The notes under the pieces were generated by a model that saw only the letters and a list, made by a program, of their open reading frames with translations, had not been told where the DNA came from and did not search any database. Shown here piece after piece: positions 34,276 through 41,765 of a stretch of 41,765 nucleotides of DNA (within the stretch, counting starts at the first letter, position 1; every line of letters starts with the position of its first letter). Where the stretch lies: the NCBI GenBank assembly GCA_001319865.1, contig BBSL01000025.1:1-41765 (forward strand), in the 5' to 3' direction. Source of the stretch: Burkholderia sp. E7m39. Lineage in GTDB: Bacteria; Pseudomonadota; Gammaproteobacteria; Burkholderiales; Burkholderiaceae. A program made the translations under genes and the position numbers.

Positions 34276-35103
34276 TCAGCGGAAGAACACGTGCTGCGTG
34301 ATCTTCGCGAGCGGGTAATGGACGCCGGGCTGGATCTTCGCCGGCAGATCGAGCGGCTTGAGCAGCATCTTCACACACATGTCGGCGGACAGGTTGTGAC
34401 GCACGAGCCGGTTCACGCGCGAGGCCTTGTCGCGGTTGTAGGCGGGATCATTGACGCGCTCCGGATAGCGGATCGCGAACACGTGACGCAGCGCGATCTC
34501 CGAATCTTCGTTCTTGATTTCCATCACGCGACGCATCAGCGCGCCGAGCACGGCGAGACGTCCGTTGCCTTCGATCTTGTTGTACTTCTTGAAGTACTTG
34601 AAAAAGTGCTTGTAGTGACGGACTTCGTCCGTGCGGATGTTGTCGGTGATTTGCTTCAGCACGGGCTCGTCCGAACATTCGCCGATCGCGCGATACAGCG
34701 TGGCCGTGCCCGTCTCCACGACGCAGCGCGCGACCATCTCCAGCGCGCGCGTCTTCTCGAAGTCTTCGACATTGCAGGTCTTCGAATACTCTTCGAAGAA
34801 GTTGCTGAATGCCGTGTCCCAATCGAATTCCGGCCACACGTGTGCGATATACGCCTTCAGCGCGCGGCCGTGCTGCATCTCTTCGGGCTCCCATTCATGG
34901 TTGAGCCACGCGGACACCTCGGGATCGCCATTGAAGAACTTGCTGAGATTGCTCGTGTAGAGGTCGGTGCCGCTCTCGATGAACGACGCCGCGCACAGCA
35001 GCAGCAACAGGTCTTCGTTGGCGACCGCGCGTTGACGGTCGATGCGGGTGAGATCGATATCCTCGATGCGCCAGGGCATCACGTGGCCAGCCTCGTTGTG
35101 CAT
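34276..35103 (-). CDS. ferritin-like di-iron protein, acyl-ACP desaturase-like
   Basis: A 275-residue four-helix protein with the full di-iron carboxylate set: Glu in ASFIESGTDLYTS, Glu/His in EPEEMQHGRAL, Glu in VVETGTATLYRA and Glu/His in TDEVRHYKHFF. This is the E...ExxH...E...ExxH order of the ferritin-like/acyl-ACP desaturase group. The start at 35103 has GGAG nine bases upstream; the longer frame from 35202 is possible but less likely. No membrane segments. Whether it desaturates a lipid or oxidises another substrate cannot be told. It precedes an FMN-binding protein on the same strand, a possible electron partner (inference). Confidence 0.85.
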   Translation of the reverse strand: MHNEAGHVMPWRIEDIDLTRIDRQRAVANEDLLLLLCAASFIESGTDLYTSNLSKFFNGDPEVSAWLNHEWEPEEMQHGRALKAYIAHVWPEFDWDTAFSNFFEEYSKTCNVEDFEKTRALEMVARCVVETGTATLYRAIGECSDEPVLKQITDNIRTDEVRHYKHFFKYFKKYNKIEGNGRLAVLGALMRRVMEIKNEDSEIALRHVFAIRYPERVNDPAYNRDKASRVNRLVRHNLSADMCVKMLLKPLDLPAKIQPGVHYPLAKITQHVFFR

Positions 35104-35506
35104 AAAAGTTCGCTCCGAAAACCGTAGCGCCGCGAGCGCGGGCTGAACCCAATGCCGTCCGGGTCGACCGCCGCCCATGGCATCTACAGTGGCTTGCAAC
35201 ACTGAATTTTTAACTTCATCTTAGCCGCTGCTTTGCAACTTCGCAGATGACTCAGCACAGACCGTGCCGAAACGGCGCAGTTCCGCGCCAACGGTAGAAT
35301 CATCGTGCGAATGCGCAAGCCGGCGCGAAGCCGGCCGATTCGGTCGCCCGGGCCAGTTCGGGCCGCACGGGCCCGCCTTTCGACAGACCTTCAAACGTGC
35401 GAAGAATGCCGCCGTCCGCAGCGGCCGACGACGGCGGCGACGAACGTCTTACAATACGGCCAGGCCAACCCTCGACCGCTTCCCGCGCGGCGACCACAAC
35501 AACACC

Positions 35507-36286
35507 ATGACACGAGACCCCCGCCTCACGCTTAATGCGCGTCAACAGGAACTGCTGGAGTGGGTGCAACGCGACGGCTTCGTCACGGTCGACGACCTCG
35601 CCGCGCACTTCGACGTGACGCCGCAGACGATCCGGCGCGACGTCAACTGGCTCGCCGACATGAACTTGCTGCGCCGTTACCACGGCGGCGCCAGTCTGCC
35701 GACCAGTTCCGAAAACGTCTCATACAGCGCGCGGCAGAGGATGTTCCATGATGAGAAGCGTCGCATCGCGACGCTGGTCGCGACGCACATTCCCGATCAG
35801 GCCTCGTTGTTCATCAACCTCGGTACGACAACGGAAGAGGTCGCGCGCGCGCTGAACCGTCATCGCGGGCTGCGTGTGATCACGAACAACCTCAACGTCG
35901 CGAGCATGATGAGCGGCTATCCCGACTGCGAGGTGCTGGTGACGGGCGGCATCGTGCGTCCGTGGGACAAGGGCATCGTCGGCGAACTGGCGATCGACTT
36001 CATTCGCCAGTTCAAGGTGGACTTCGCGATCATCGGCACGTCGAGCATCGAAACGGACGGTACGCTGCGCGACTTCGACACGCGCGAGGTGCGCGTCGCC
36101 GAGGCGATCATGGAGCATTCGCGCACCGTCTTTCTGGCCGCCGATCATTCGAAATTCGGCCGCCCGGCGCTCGTGCGCCAGGGGCATCTGAACCAGATCG
36201 ACTCCCTCTTCACCGACGCGCCGCCGCCCGCCGACATGACGGAGACGCTGGCCAACTCGGGCACCCAGGTCTACATCGCCGACTGA
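35507..36286 (+). CDS. glpR: DeoR-family glycerol-3-phosphate regulon repressor
   Basis: A 259-residue repressor. The N-terminal HTH is typical: RQQELLEWVQRDGFVTVDDLAAHFDVTPQTIRRDVNWL (read as GFVTVDDLAAHFDVTPQTIR). The C-terminal sugar-phosphate sensor has INLGTTTEEVARAL, ITNNLNVASMM, GGIVRPWDKGIVGELA and AADHSKFGRPALV. Its place before glpD and glpK, and a GlpR-like operator upstream of glpD, support GlpR. The ATG at 35507 begins the HTH domain; the longer frame is Arg-rich noise. TACAAT at 35450-35455 is a candidate -10. Confidence 0.93.
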   Translation: MTRDPRLTLNARQQELLEWVQRDGFVTVDDLAAHFDVTPQTIRRDVNWLADMNLLRRYHGGASLPTSSENVSYSARQRMFHDEKRRIATLVATHIPDQASLFINLGTTTEEVARALNRHRGLRVITNNLNVASMMSGYPDCEVLVTGGIVRPWDKGIVGELAIDFIRQFKVDFAIIGTSSIETDGTLRDFDTREVRVAEAIMEHSRTVFLAADHSKFGRPALVRQGHLNQIDSLFTDAPPPADMTETLANSGTQVYIAD

Positions 36287-36301
36287 CGAGCGGCATCGGC
36301 G

Positions 36302-36333
36302 CAAGGCGGGCGGAAACACCCGCTTGTCGTTTT
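36302..36333 (+). terminator. terminator-like hairpin after glpR
   Basis: CAAGGCGGG (36302-36310) pairs with CCCGCTTG (36319-36326), one bulged G, eight-base loop, followed by TCGTTTTCC. Weak to moderate terminator 16 bases after the stop. Confidence 0.5.
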
Positions 36334-36653
36334 CCGCCATGCTGCACCGCACGCAAAACCTCCAGTGAAATCAAGGATCTGGCGTTCTTGCCAGACCGCC
36401 GCTCGCGCGCGCTGCTGTCAACGGGAAAATTTACTGGGGCCGATTTGGACTTCGGGCTGCCATTGACTACACTCCAGTTCCCCAACGTCCTTAAACGGTT
36501 TTCAGACCGGGCGGAATGCGCCGGACACGCGGGGATGAGAGCAAAACTTCAGGCCTGACCCGCGGGGACAACCGCCCAGCGGGTCCTCCGCCAACCGGCA
36601 GGGCCGTCGGCTGGCGCCAAGGCAAACCGAGTAGCTTGACACGGAGAGAAACG
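36334..36653. other. non-coding spacer
   Basis: About 320 bp with no supported gene. It contains a TTGACT word near 36464 and TTGACA near 36636; the latter lies too close to the next start to be its -35 in a simple way. No repeat or clear structure was found. Confidence 0.45.
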
Positions 36654-36851
36654 ATGCTGAGTCCGCATGAATTCGCCACGTTGTTGCTCGTCAAAGACGC
36701 CCCCAACCAGGTCGACATGGAACGCGAAGAACTCGACGCGCTGCTCGAACGGCAGCTCGTGGAGCTCGAAAAACTCGCGTCGGGCTTGCACCAATGGCGG
36801 ATCACGGAATCCGGTGACACGGCTCTGCGGGCTATCAAGCGCTTTTCCTGA
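36654..36851 (+). CDS. small conserved-type protein of unknown function
   Basis: A 65-residue acidic, helical protein (MLSPHEFATLLLVKDAPNQV and then REELDALLERQLVELEKLAS). It has a coiled-coil-like Leu pattern and ends GDTALRAIKRFS. GGAGAG lies eight bases before the ATG. The clean ribosome binding site and codon pattern support a real gene, but I do not recognise a function. The last half (QWRITESGDTAL) resembles the linker of small winged-helix proteins, which may be chance. Confidence 0.65.
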   Translation: MLSPHEFATLLLVKDAPNQVDMEREELDALLERQLVELEKLASGLHQWRITESGDTALRAIKRFS

Positions 36852-37022
36852 CGGCGAACGATCGAACCTACCCGTTTGCCAGTCGTCTTCCTGCGGCCGT
36901 CGGCGTGTTCGCAACGGACACGCCAGTGCACGGGCGCCTGGACGGTCACGCGGCTTCGCCCGCCTGGCCGTCTTTATGTTTCTGCGACTTTCGTGTTCGC
37001 CGTCCGCTGAACGGCGCGGCGC

Positions 37023-37412
37023 TCAGCCGCTTCGGAGCGTCGGGTCGACAGCCGCGCGCCAGCTCAGTGCCTTCACGCGCTGCGCGTTGAAGAACTCGAC
37101 CCACCGATTGCGCGCCACCGGGTCGCCGCTCGCGCCCAGCGCGGCGTAGCGCTGCGCAATCGACGTCTGGAATGCGCAGTAATCCGCCTTCGACAGCCCG
37201 CCGCGCCGGTTCGCCACATACGCATCGAACAGCGTCACATAGACAGACTGCGCGTCGCTGCCGTAATCGGCGGGCTGGGCGCCGCACATTGACTGCAGAT
37301 CCGCGAACGACGGCGCGCCCAGCGTACCGTTCAGGCTCGGCGTGCTGACGCAGGCCGTGAGCGCCACCGCAATCGACAGCGCTGCCGCGCTCGTCTTCCA
37401 GAGTCCACGCAT
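37023..37412 (-). CDS. putative lipoprotein of unknown function
   Basis: A 129-residue exported lipoprotein. The signal peptide MRGLWKTSAAALSIAVALTAC ends in the lipobox LTAC, so Cys21 would be lipidated. Ala at +2... is replaced by Val-Ser, which does not suggest inner-membrane retention. The mature part has two more Cys (SMCGAQPADYG, KADYCAFQTSI) and no family motif that I know. GAGGTG lies six bases before the ATG at 37412, favouring it over the GTG at 37421. It is divergent from glpD. Confidence 0.75.
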   Translation of the reverse strand: MRGLWKTSAAALSIAVALTACVSTPSLNGTLGAPSFADLQSMCGAQPADYGSDAQSVYVTLFDAYVANRRGGLSKADYCAFQTSIAQRYAALGASGDPVARNRWVEFFNAQRVKALSWRAAVDPTLRSG

Positions 37413-37582
37413 GGGATTCACCTCGTGATGCTGCCTTCCGGCCGGTCGCCGGAAGTATCGTCTCGCCCCGTAAATGATGCCATTCGCCGCCGCCGCGCGT
37501 CATCCTGGCGTCGCCATCCGCACCTCGACGGCGAGCGAAAACGCGCGCTCACCACGCGCGAGTCGAACTTTACTTTTTCGAA

Positions 37583-37613
37583 TATGTTCATTAAAGTTTC
37601 GAAAACGAACATT
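37583..37613. promoter_or_regulatory. GlpR operator(s) upstream of glpD
   Basis: AAGTTTCGAAAACGAACATT (37594-37613) reads on the minus strand as AATGTTCGTTTTCGAAACTT. It agrees at 17 of 20 positions with the enterobacterial GlpR consensus WATGTTCGWTAWCGAACATW as I recall it. A weaker overlapping copy starts at TATGTTCATT (37583). The site is about 60-90 bp before glpD, with a TATAAC hexamer (37623-37628) just downstream as a possible -10. Confidence 0.8.
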
Positions 37614-37671
37614 ACGATTTCGTATAACTCCGCTTTTCCAACCCTGTTTTCTCCGTCAAGGGGCACGCCCG

Positions 37672-39207
37672 GTGACGCAAGACTCAACATACGACCTGCT
37701 CGTCGTCGGCGGCGGGATCAACGGCGCGGGCATCGCGCGCGACGCGGCGGGCCGCGGCCTGTCGGTGCTGCTGTGCGAACAGGACGACCTGGCCGCGCAC
37801 ACGTCGTCGGCCAGCACCAAGCTGATACATGGCGGCCTGCGCTATCTGGAGTACCGCGAGTTCGGACTCGTGCGCAAGGCGCTGCAGGAACGCGAAACAC
37901 TGCTGCGCGCGGCGCCGCACATCATGTGGCCGCTGCGCTTCGTGATGCCGCACATGCCCGATCTGCGGCCCGCATGGCTGATCCGCGCGGGGCTCTTTCT
38001 CTACGATCACCTCGCGCGCCGCGAACTGCTGCCGGGTTCGCGCGGCATCGACATGCGCAAACACCCCGCCGGCAAGCCGCTCGTCGATTCGATCACACGC
38101 GGCTTCGTCTATTCGGACGGCTGGGTCGACGACGCGCGCCTCGTGGTGTTGAATGCGCTCGACGCATGCGAGCACGGCGCCGTTATTCTGACGCGCACGA
38201 AGCTCATCAGCGCGACGCGCATAAGCGGCGAGTGGCACGCGCAGTTGCAACGCGCGGACGGCGCAACCCTCACCGTGCGCGCCCGGTCGGTCGCGAACGC
38301 AGCGGGCCCGTGGGTCGGCGAACTGCTGCGCGGCCCGCTGTCACGCGGACGCGAAGCGAACTACAGCGTGCGCCTCGTGAAGGGCAGCCACATCGTCACG
38401 CGCAAGCTGTTCGAGCACGATCACGCGTACATCTTCCAGAACCCGGACAAGCGCATCATTTTCGCGATCCCATATGAGCGCGACTTCACGCTGATCGGCA
38501 CGACCGATCTCGAGTATCAGGGTGATCCGTCGAAAGTCGCGATCGACGCCGCCGAAACGCAGTACCTGTGCGACTCGATCAACCGCTACTTCAAGCATCA
38601 CATTGCACCGCGCGACGTGGTCTGGACTTACTCCGGAGTGCGTCCGCTGCTGGAGGACGAGAACGCCGACAACCCGTCCGCCGTGACGCGCGACTATCGG
38701 CTCGAACTCGACGCGCCCGCAGGCGATGCGCCGTTGCTGTCGGTGTTCGGCGGCAAGATCACGACGTTTCGCAAGCTCGCGGAAGAAGCCGTCGATGAAC
38801 TCGCGCGAGCGTTGCAGCACGGCAAGCCGGCGTGGACGGCAGGCGCGCCGCTGCCGGGCGGCGATATCGAGCATGCGAATTTCGAGCGCTTCGCGTCGCA
38901 GTTCGCGCAGCAGCACGGCTGGCTTCCCGCCGGTCTCGCGCGCCGCTATGCGCGCGCGTATGGCACGCGCGCGTCGCGTGTGATCGGCGCCGCGCGTTCG
39001 CTCGACGGCCTCGGCCAGCCGTTCGCGCCCGGTCTCTACGAAGCCGAGTTGCGCTATCTGCGCGAAACCGAATGGGCGACGACGGCACACGACGTGTTAT
39101 GGCGGCGCTCGAAGCTCGGCCTGCACGTCGAGCCCGGCACGCTCGAGCGCGTCACGCACGACATCGACGCGTGGTTCGCGCGCGCCACCGCGAAGCAGCA
39201 CGCCTGA
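37672..39207 (+). CDS. glpD: aerobic glycerol-3-phosphate dehydrogenase
   Basis: A 511-residue FAD enzyme that oxidises glycerol-3-phosphate to dihydroxyacetone phosphate at the inner membrane, feeding electrons to ubiquinone. The dinucleotide-binding motif [22 protein letters not shown], then [16 protein letters not shown], and [12 protein letters not shown] and [16 protein letters not shown] are all classical GlpD signatures. The GTG at 37672 was chosen: it begins the FAD domain and has AGGGG upstream; the longer frame runs through the GlpR operator. Length is close to E. coli GlpD (501). Confidence 0.96.
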   Translation: MTQDSTYDLLVVGGGINGAGIARDAAGRGLSVLLCEQDDLAAHTSSASTKLIHGGLRYLEYREFGLVRKALQERETLLRAAPHIMWPLRFVMPHMPDLRPAWLIRAGLFLYDHLARRELLPGSRGIDMRKHPAGKPLVDSITRGFVYSDGWVDDARLVVLNALDACEHGAVILTRTKLISATRISGEWHAQLQRADGATLTVRARSVANAAGPWVGELLRGPLSRGREANYSVRLVKGSHIVTRKLFEHDHAYIFQNPDKRIIFAIPYERDFTLIGTTDLEYQGDPSKVAIDAAETQYLCDSINRYFKHHIAPRDVVWTYSGVRPLLEDENADNPSAVTRDYRLELDAPAGDAPLLSVFGGKITTFRKLAEEAVDELARALQHGKPAWTAGAPLPGGDIEHANFERFASQFAQQHGWLPAGLARRYARAYGTRASRVIGAARSLDGLGQPFAPGLYEAELRYLRETEWATTAHDVLWRRSKLGLHVEPGTLERVTHDIDAWFARATAKQHA

Positions 39208-39222
39208 GCCGTTTCCGCGCAC

Positions 39223-39246
39223 GCGCGCCGACATGCGTCGGCGCGC
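39223..39246 (+). repeat. perfect 10-bp hairpin between glpD and glpK
   Basis: GCGCGCCGAC and GTCGGCGCGC flank an ATGC tetraloop, 15 bases after the glpD stop. There is no T-run. It may limit read-through or protect the upstream mRNA, setting the glpD:glpK ratio (inference). Confidence 0.6.
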
Positions 39247-39362
39247 CGCGGTTGCCCCGCGCCGCCGCAGCGCATGCAACAATCGGCGACAGCACATTCT
39301 TTTCGCCTGACCCGGGCGCGCCGCCGCGCCGATCCGATAAAAAAACGCATGGAGATGAGACG

Positions 39363-40862
39363 ATGCAGGATCAGTACATCCTGGCGCTAGACCAGGGCAC
39401 CACGAGTTCGCGCGCGATGCTGTTCGATCGCGACGGCAATGTCGTCTCGGTTGCGCAGAAGGAATTTCAGCAGATCTATCCGCATCCGGGCTGGGTGGAG
39501 CATGACCCGCAGGAAATCTGGGCGACGCAGGCAGGCGTCGCCGCCGAAGCCGTCACGCACGCCGGATTGAACGGCACGTCGATCGCGGCGATCGGCATCA
39601 CGAACCAGCGCGAGACGACCATCGTCTGGGACCGCGAAACGGGTCATCCCGTCTACAACGCGATCGTCTGGCAGGACCGGCGCACGGCCGACTTCTGCGA
39701 CCAGCTGAAAGCGCAAGGCCTCGAGGAAAAGGTTCGCGCCAAGACCGGCTTGCCGATCGACTCATATTTCTCCGCGACCAAGATCCGCTGGATTCTGGAT
39801 AACGTCGAAGGCGCGCGCGACAAGGCGAAGCAGGGCAAGCTCGCGTTCGGCACCGTCGATAGCTGGCTCGTGTGGAATTTCACGAAGCACGGGCTGCACA
39901 TCACTGACGTGACGAACGCGTCGCGCACGATGCTCTTCAACATCCACACGCTGCAGTGGGACGACGAACTGCTCGACGCGCTCGACATTCCGCGCAGCAT
40001 GCTGCCCGAAGTGCGGCCGTCGTCCGAGGTGTATGGGCCGACCAAAACAACCGTATTCGCGTCGAAGATTCCACTCGCCGGCATCGCGGGCGATCAGCAC
40101 GCCGCGCTGTTCGGCCAGATGTGCACGCGCTCCGGCATGGTGAAGAACACCTACGGCACCGGCTGCTTTCTCGTGATGAACACGGGCACGAAGCCGATCG
40201 AATCAAAGAACAATCTCGTCACGACGATCGCCTGGCAGATCGGCGATCAGGTTAACTATGCGCTCGAAGGCAGCATCTTCATCGCGGGAGCCGTCGTGCA
40301 ATGGCTGCGCGACGGGCTCGGCATCATTCGCAGCGCGGCGGAGATCGAGACGCTCGCGCGCAGCATCGAGCATTGCGACGGCGTGTATCTGGTGCCCGCT
40401 TTCGCGGGCCTCGGCGCGCCGCACTGGAACGCACGGGCGCGCGGCACGCTGTTCGGCGTGACGCGCGGCACGACGTCGGCGCACATCGCGCGCGCGGCGC
40501 TCGATTCGATTGCGTATCAATCCGTCGACGTGCTGAAGGCGATGGAAGCCGACTCGGGCATCCACATCGACGAACTGCGCGTGGACGGTGGCGCGTGCGC
40601 GAACAATCTGCTGATGCAATTCCAGGCCGACATTCTCGGCGTCGATGCCGTGCGACCCAAAGTCAGCGAGACGACGGCGCTCGGCGCGGCGTATCTCGCG
40701 GGTCTGGCGACGGGATACTGGAAAGACATCGACGCATTGCAAAGCCAATGGAAGCTCGAGCATCGCTTCTCACCGGCGATGCCCGCGAACGAAGCGTCCG
40801 CTTGCCTCGCCGGCTGGCAGCGCGCCGTGCGTGCGGCGAAGGCATGGGCGGACACGCCGTGA
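39363..40862 (+). CDS. glpK: glycerol kinase
   Basis: A 499-residue FGGY-family kinase that phosphorylates glycerol to glycerol-3-phosphate. Diagnostic segments: [18 protein letters not shown] at the N-terminus, [30 protein letters not shown], the FGGY signatures [30 protein letters not shown] (seen as [11 protein letters not shown] and [12 protein letters not shown]) and [25 protein letters not shown] lies eight bases before the ATG. It follows glpD by 155 bp. The glycerol channel glpF, often between them or next to glpK, is not in the window. Confidence 0.97.
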   Translation: MQDQYILALDQGTTSSRAMLFDRDGNVVSVAQKEFQQIYPHPGWVEHDPQEIWATQAGVAAEAVTHAGLNGTSIAAIGITNQRETTIVWDRETGHPVYNAIVWQDRRTADFCDQLKAQGLEEKVRAKTGLPIDSYFSATKIRWILDNVEGARDKAKQGKLAFGTVDSWLVWNFTKHGLHITDVTNASRTMLFNIHTLQWDDELLDALDIPRSMLPEVRPSSEVYGPTKTTVFASKIPLAGIAGDQHAALFGQMCTRSGMVKNTYGTGCFLVMNTGTKPIESKNNLVTTIAWQIGDQVNYALEGSIFIAGAVVQWLRDGLGIIRSAAEIETLARSIEHCDGVYLVPAFAGLGAPHWNARARGTLFGVTRGTTSAHIARAALDSIAYQSVDVLKAMEADSGIHIDELRVDGGACANNLLMQFQADILGVDAVRPKVSETTALGAAYLAGLATGYWKDIDALQSQWKLEHRFSPAMPANEASACLAGWQRAVRAAKAWADTP

Positions 40863-41001
40863 TCGTGTGCCGTGATTCCGCGCACTAACCGCGCCGCGCG
40901 ACGCCCGACCGGTCTCCCGCGCCGGGCGTCAAAGCACGTATCATGTCGTTTTCAGCCCGCGTTCGAGTGGCTTGCGGGCGCGCCCTTCCTTCGTTTTCCG
41001 C

Positions 41002-41688
41002 ATGATCGACCATCTCATTTGCGACTGCGACGGCGTGCTCGTCGACAGCGAAGTCATCGCCGACCGCGTGATGCACGACACGCTTGCGGCCACCTTCCCC
41101 ACGCTCGATTTCCACGAGATCTGCAAGACAGCGTTTGGTCAGCAGACGTCACGTTTTCTGGAGAGCGTCGAAGCGGCGTTCGACATCCGTCTTCCCGCTG
41201 ATTTCCTGCAGACCGTCGAGGCCAATGTCGAGGCGGAGCTTGCGTCGTCGCTGTCGGCGATCGGCGGCGTGCGCGACGCGTTGCAGCGCGTGCCGTTGCC
41301 GGCGGCCGTGGTGTCGAACAGCCGGATGGCGCGCGTCAGTGCATCCGTGCGACGCGCCGGACTCGCCGGGATTTTCGGCACGCGGGTGTTCAGCGCGGAA
41401 CAGGTGGCGCGTCCGAAGCCTTATCCCGACGTGTATCTGTTTGCCGCACAGCAGTTGAATGTCGAACCGGCGCGGTGCGTGGTCGTCGAAGACAGCGTTG
41501 CCGGTTTGAACGCAGCGCGCGCGGCCGGGATGATGACGATTGCGTTTGTCGGCGCGAGTCATATTCCGGATGGCTATGCCGACGTGCTGCGCAATATGGG
41601 CATCACGCGGATCATGCAGCATATGGATGAACTGCCCGCGCTCGTCGAGGCGGGTTTGCGTGGGGAGTTTGGGGACGTGCAGTCTTGA
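41002..41688 (+). CDS. HAD-superfamily phosphatase, subfamily IA
   Basis: A 228-residue hydrolase. Motif I is ICDCDGVLVDSE with nucleophile Asp8 and Asp10; motif II is AAVVSNSRMAR (Ser), motif III has the Lys in RPKPYPDVYLFA and motif IV is VVVEDSVAGLNAARAAGM. The helical cap between residues 16 and 80 is of the C1 type used by phosphoglycolate and small sugar phosphate phosphatases; the substrate is not known. No ribosome binding site is obvious. The last 77 bases of the window after its stop show nothing further. Confidence 0.92.
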   Translation: MIDHLICDCDGVLVDSEVIADRVMHDTLAATFPTLDFHEICKTAFGQQTSRFLESVEAAFDIRLPADFLQTVEANVEAELASSLSAIGGVRDALQRVPLPAAVVSNSRMARVSASVRRAGLAGIFGTRVFSAEQVARPKPYPDVYLFAAQQLNVEPARCVVVEDSVAGLNAARAAGMMTIAFVGASHIPDGYADVLRNMGITRIMQHMDELPALVEAGLRGEFGDVQS

Positions 41689-41765
41689 TGGTTTTGTGTT
41701 TTGTCTGCGACGCTGTGGGGTTTGCATCGCTGGCATCCGCTTTTTGTCTCTGGTTTATTGGCGTT

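Noticed and set aside
34171..35127. 318-codon plus-strand frame opposite the di-iron protein
   Set aside because: No motif or ribosome binding site; the minus strand carries the complete di-iron ligand set.

Overview
The window is one stretch of a high-GC proteobacterial chromosome that looks like a member of the Burkholderiaceae, most likely Paraburkholderia or Caballeronia. The basis is the codon use, a DUF4148 secreted protein, a PglL-type O-glycosylation ligase beside moaC and a pilin, and the block sucC-sucD / DUF2889 / recX-recA / tctDE-like two-component system. Most genes are ordinary core or near-core genes. No CRISPR array, phage module or intact insertion sequence was seen.

Layout. 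(1) 1-3.7 kb: 3' part of a YheT-like hydrolase with an overlapping uncharacterised gene, a secreted M48 metalloprotease (minus) and moaC. (2) 3.7-10.4 kb, all minus strand: sucC-sucD, a TerC-family membrane protein, a type IV pilin-like protein and the PglL ligase that probably glycosylates it, with DUF2889 upstream of sucC. Terminator-like hairpins separate sucD, terC and the pilin. (3) 10.5-16.9 kb: recA-recX (minus) behind a LexA-type SOS box and a long leader hairpin, then a divergent response regulator/sensor kinase pair and a 12-TM MHS-family transporter with a large periplasmic loop. (4) 16.9-22.7 kb: a tRNA(CAT) with a near-consensus promoter and a terminator, followed by an accessory and partly decayed tract. 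It holds a DUF4148 protein, a 54-nt hairpin, a DinB fragment, a GST, a frameshifted carboxymuconolactone decarboxylase-like remnant, an AraC regulator with a divergent GNAT acetyltransferase, an unassigned 500-bp stretch, and a divergent SDR/HxlR pair. (5) 22.8-27 kb: a MarR repressor divergent from an EmrB-type exporter, and a GntR regulator divergent from galactonate dehydratase dgoD. (6) 27-33.6 kb: copC-copD, two c-type cytochromes, a hemolysin-III family protein and a DEAD-box RNA helicase. (7) 33.6-41.7 kb: an FMN-binding protein, a ferritin-like di-iron protein, the glycerol genes glpR, glpD and glpK, two small genes between them, and a HAD phosphatase.

Several divergent regulator/target pairs carry readable candidate operators. 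These are a 20-bp palindrome at HxlR/SDR, a perfect 16-bp palindrome at MarR/EmrB, two perfect 18-bp palindromes at GntR/dgoD, 10-bp direct repeats 21 bp apart at AraC/GNAT, and a strong GlpR-like site before glpD. The most unusual single observation is that the GntR gene has no ATG, GTG or TTG able to give a full DNA-binding domain, yet has an ATT at ideal spacing from a strong Shine-Dalgarno sequence. Other points of note are the 47-bp inverted repeat in the recA leader, the terminator-like hairpin directly before the pilin ribosome binding site, and stacked hairpins before terC. I did not find convincing evidence of an entirely new multi-gene system.
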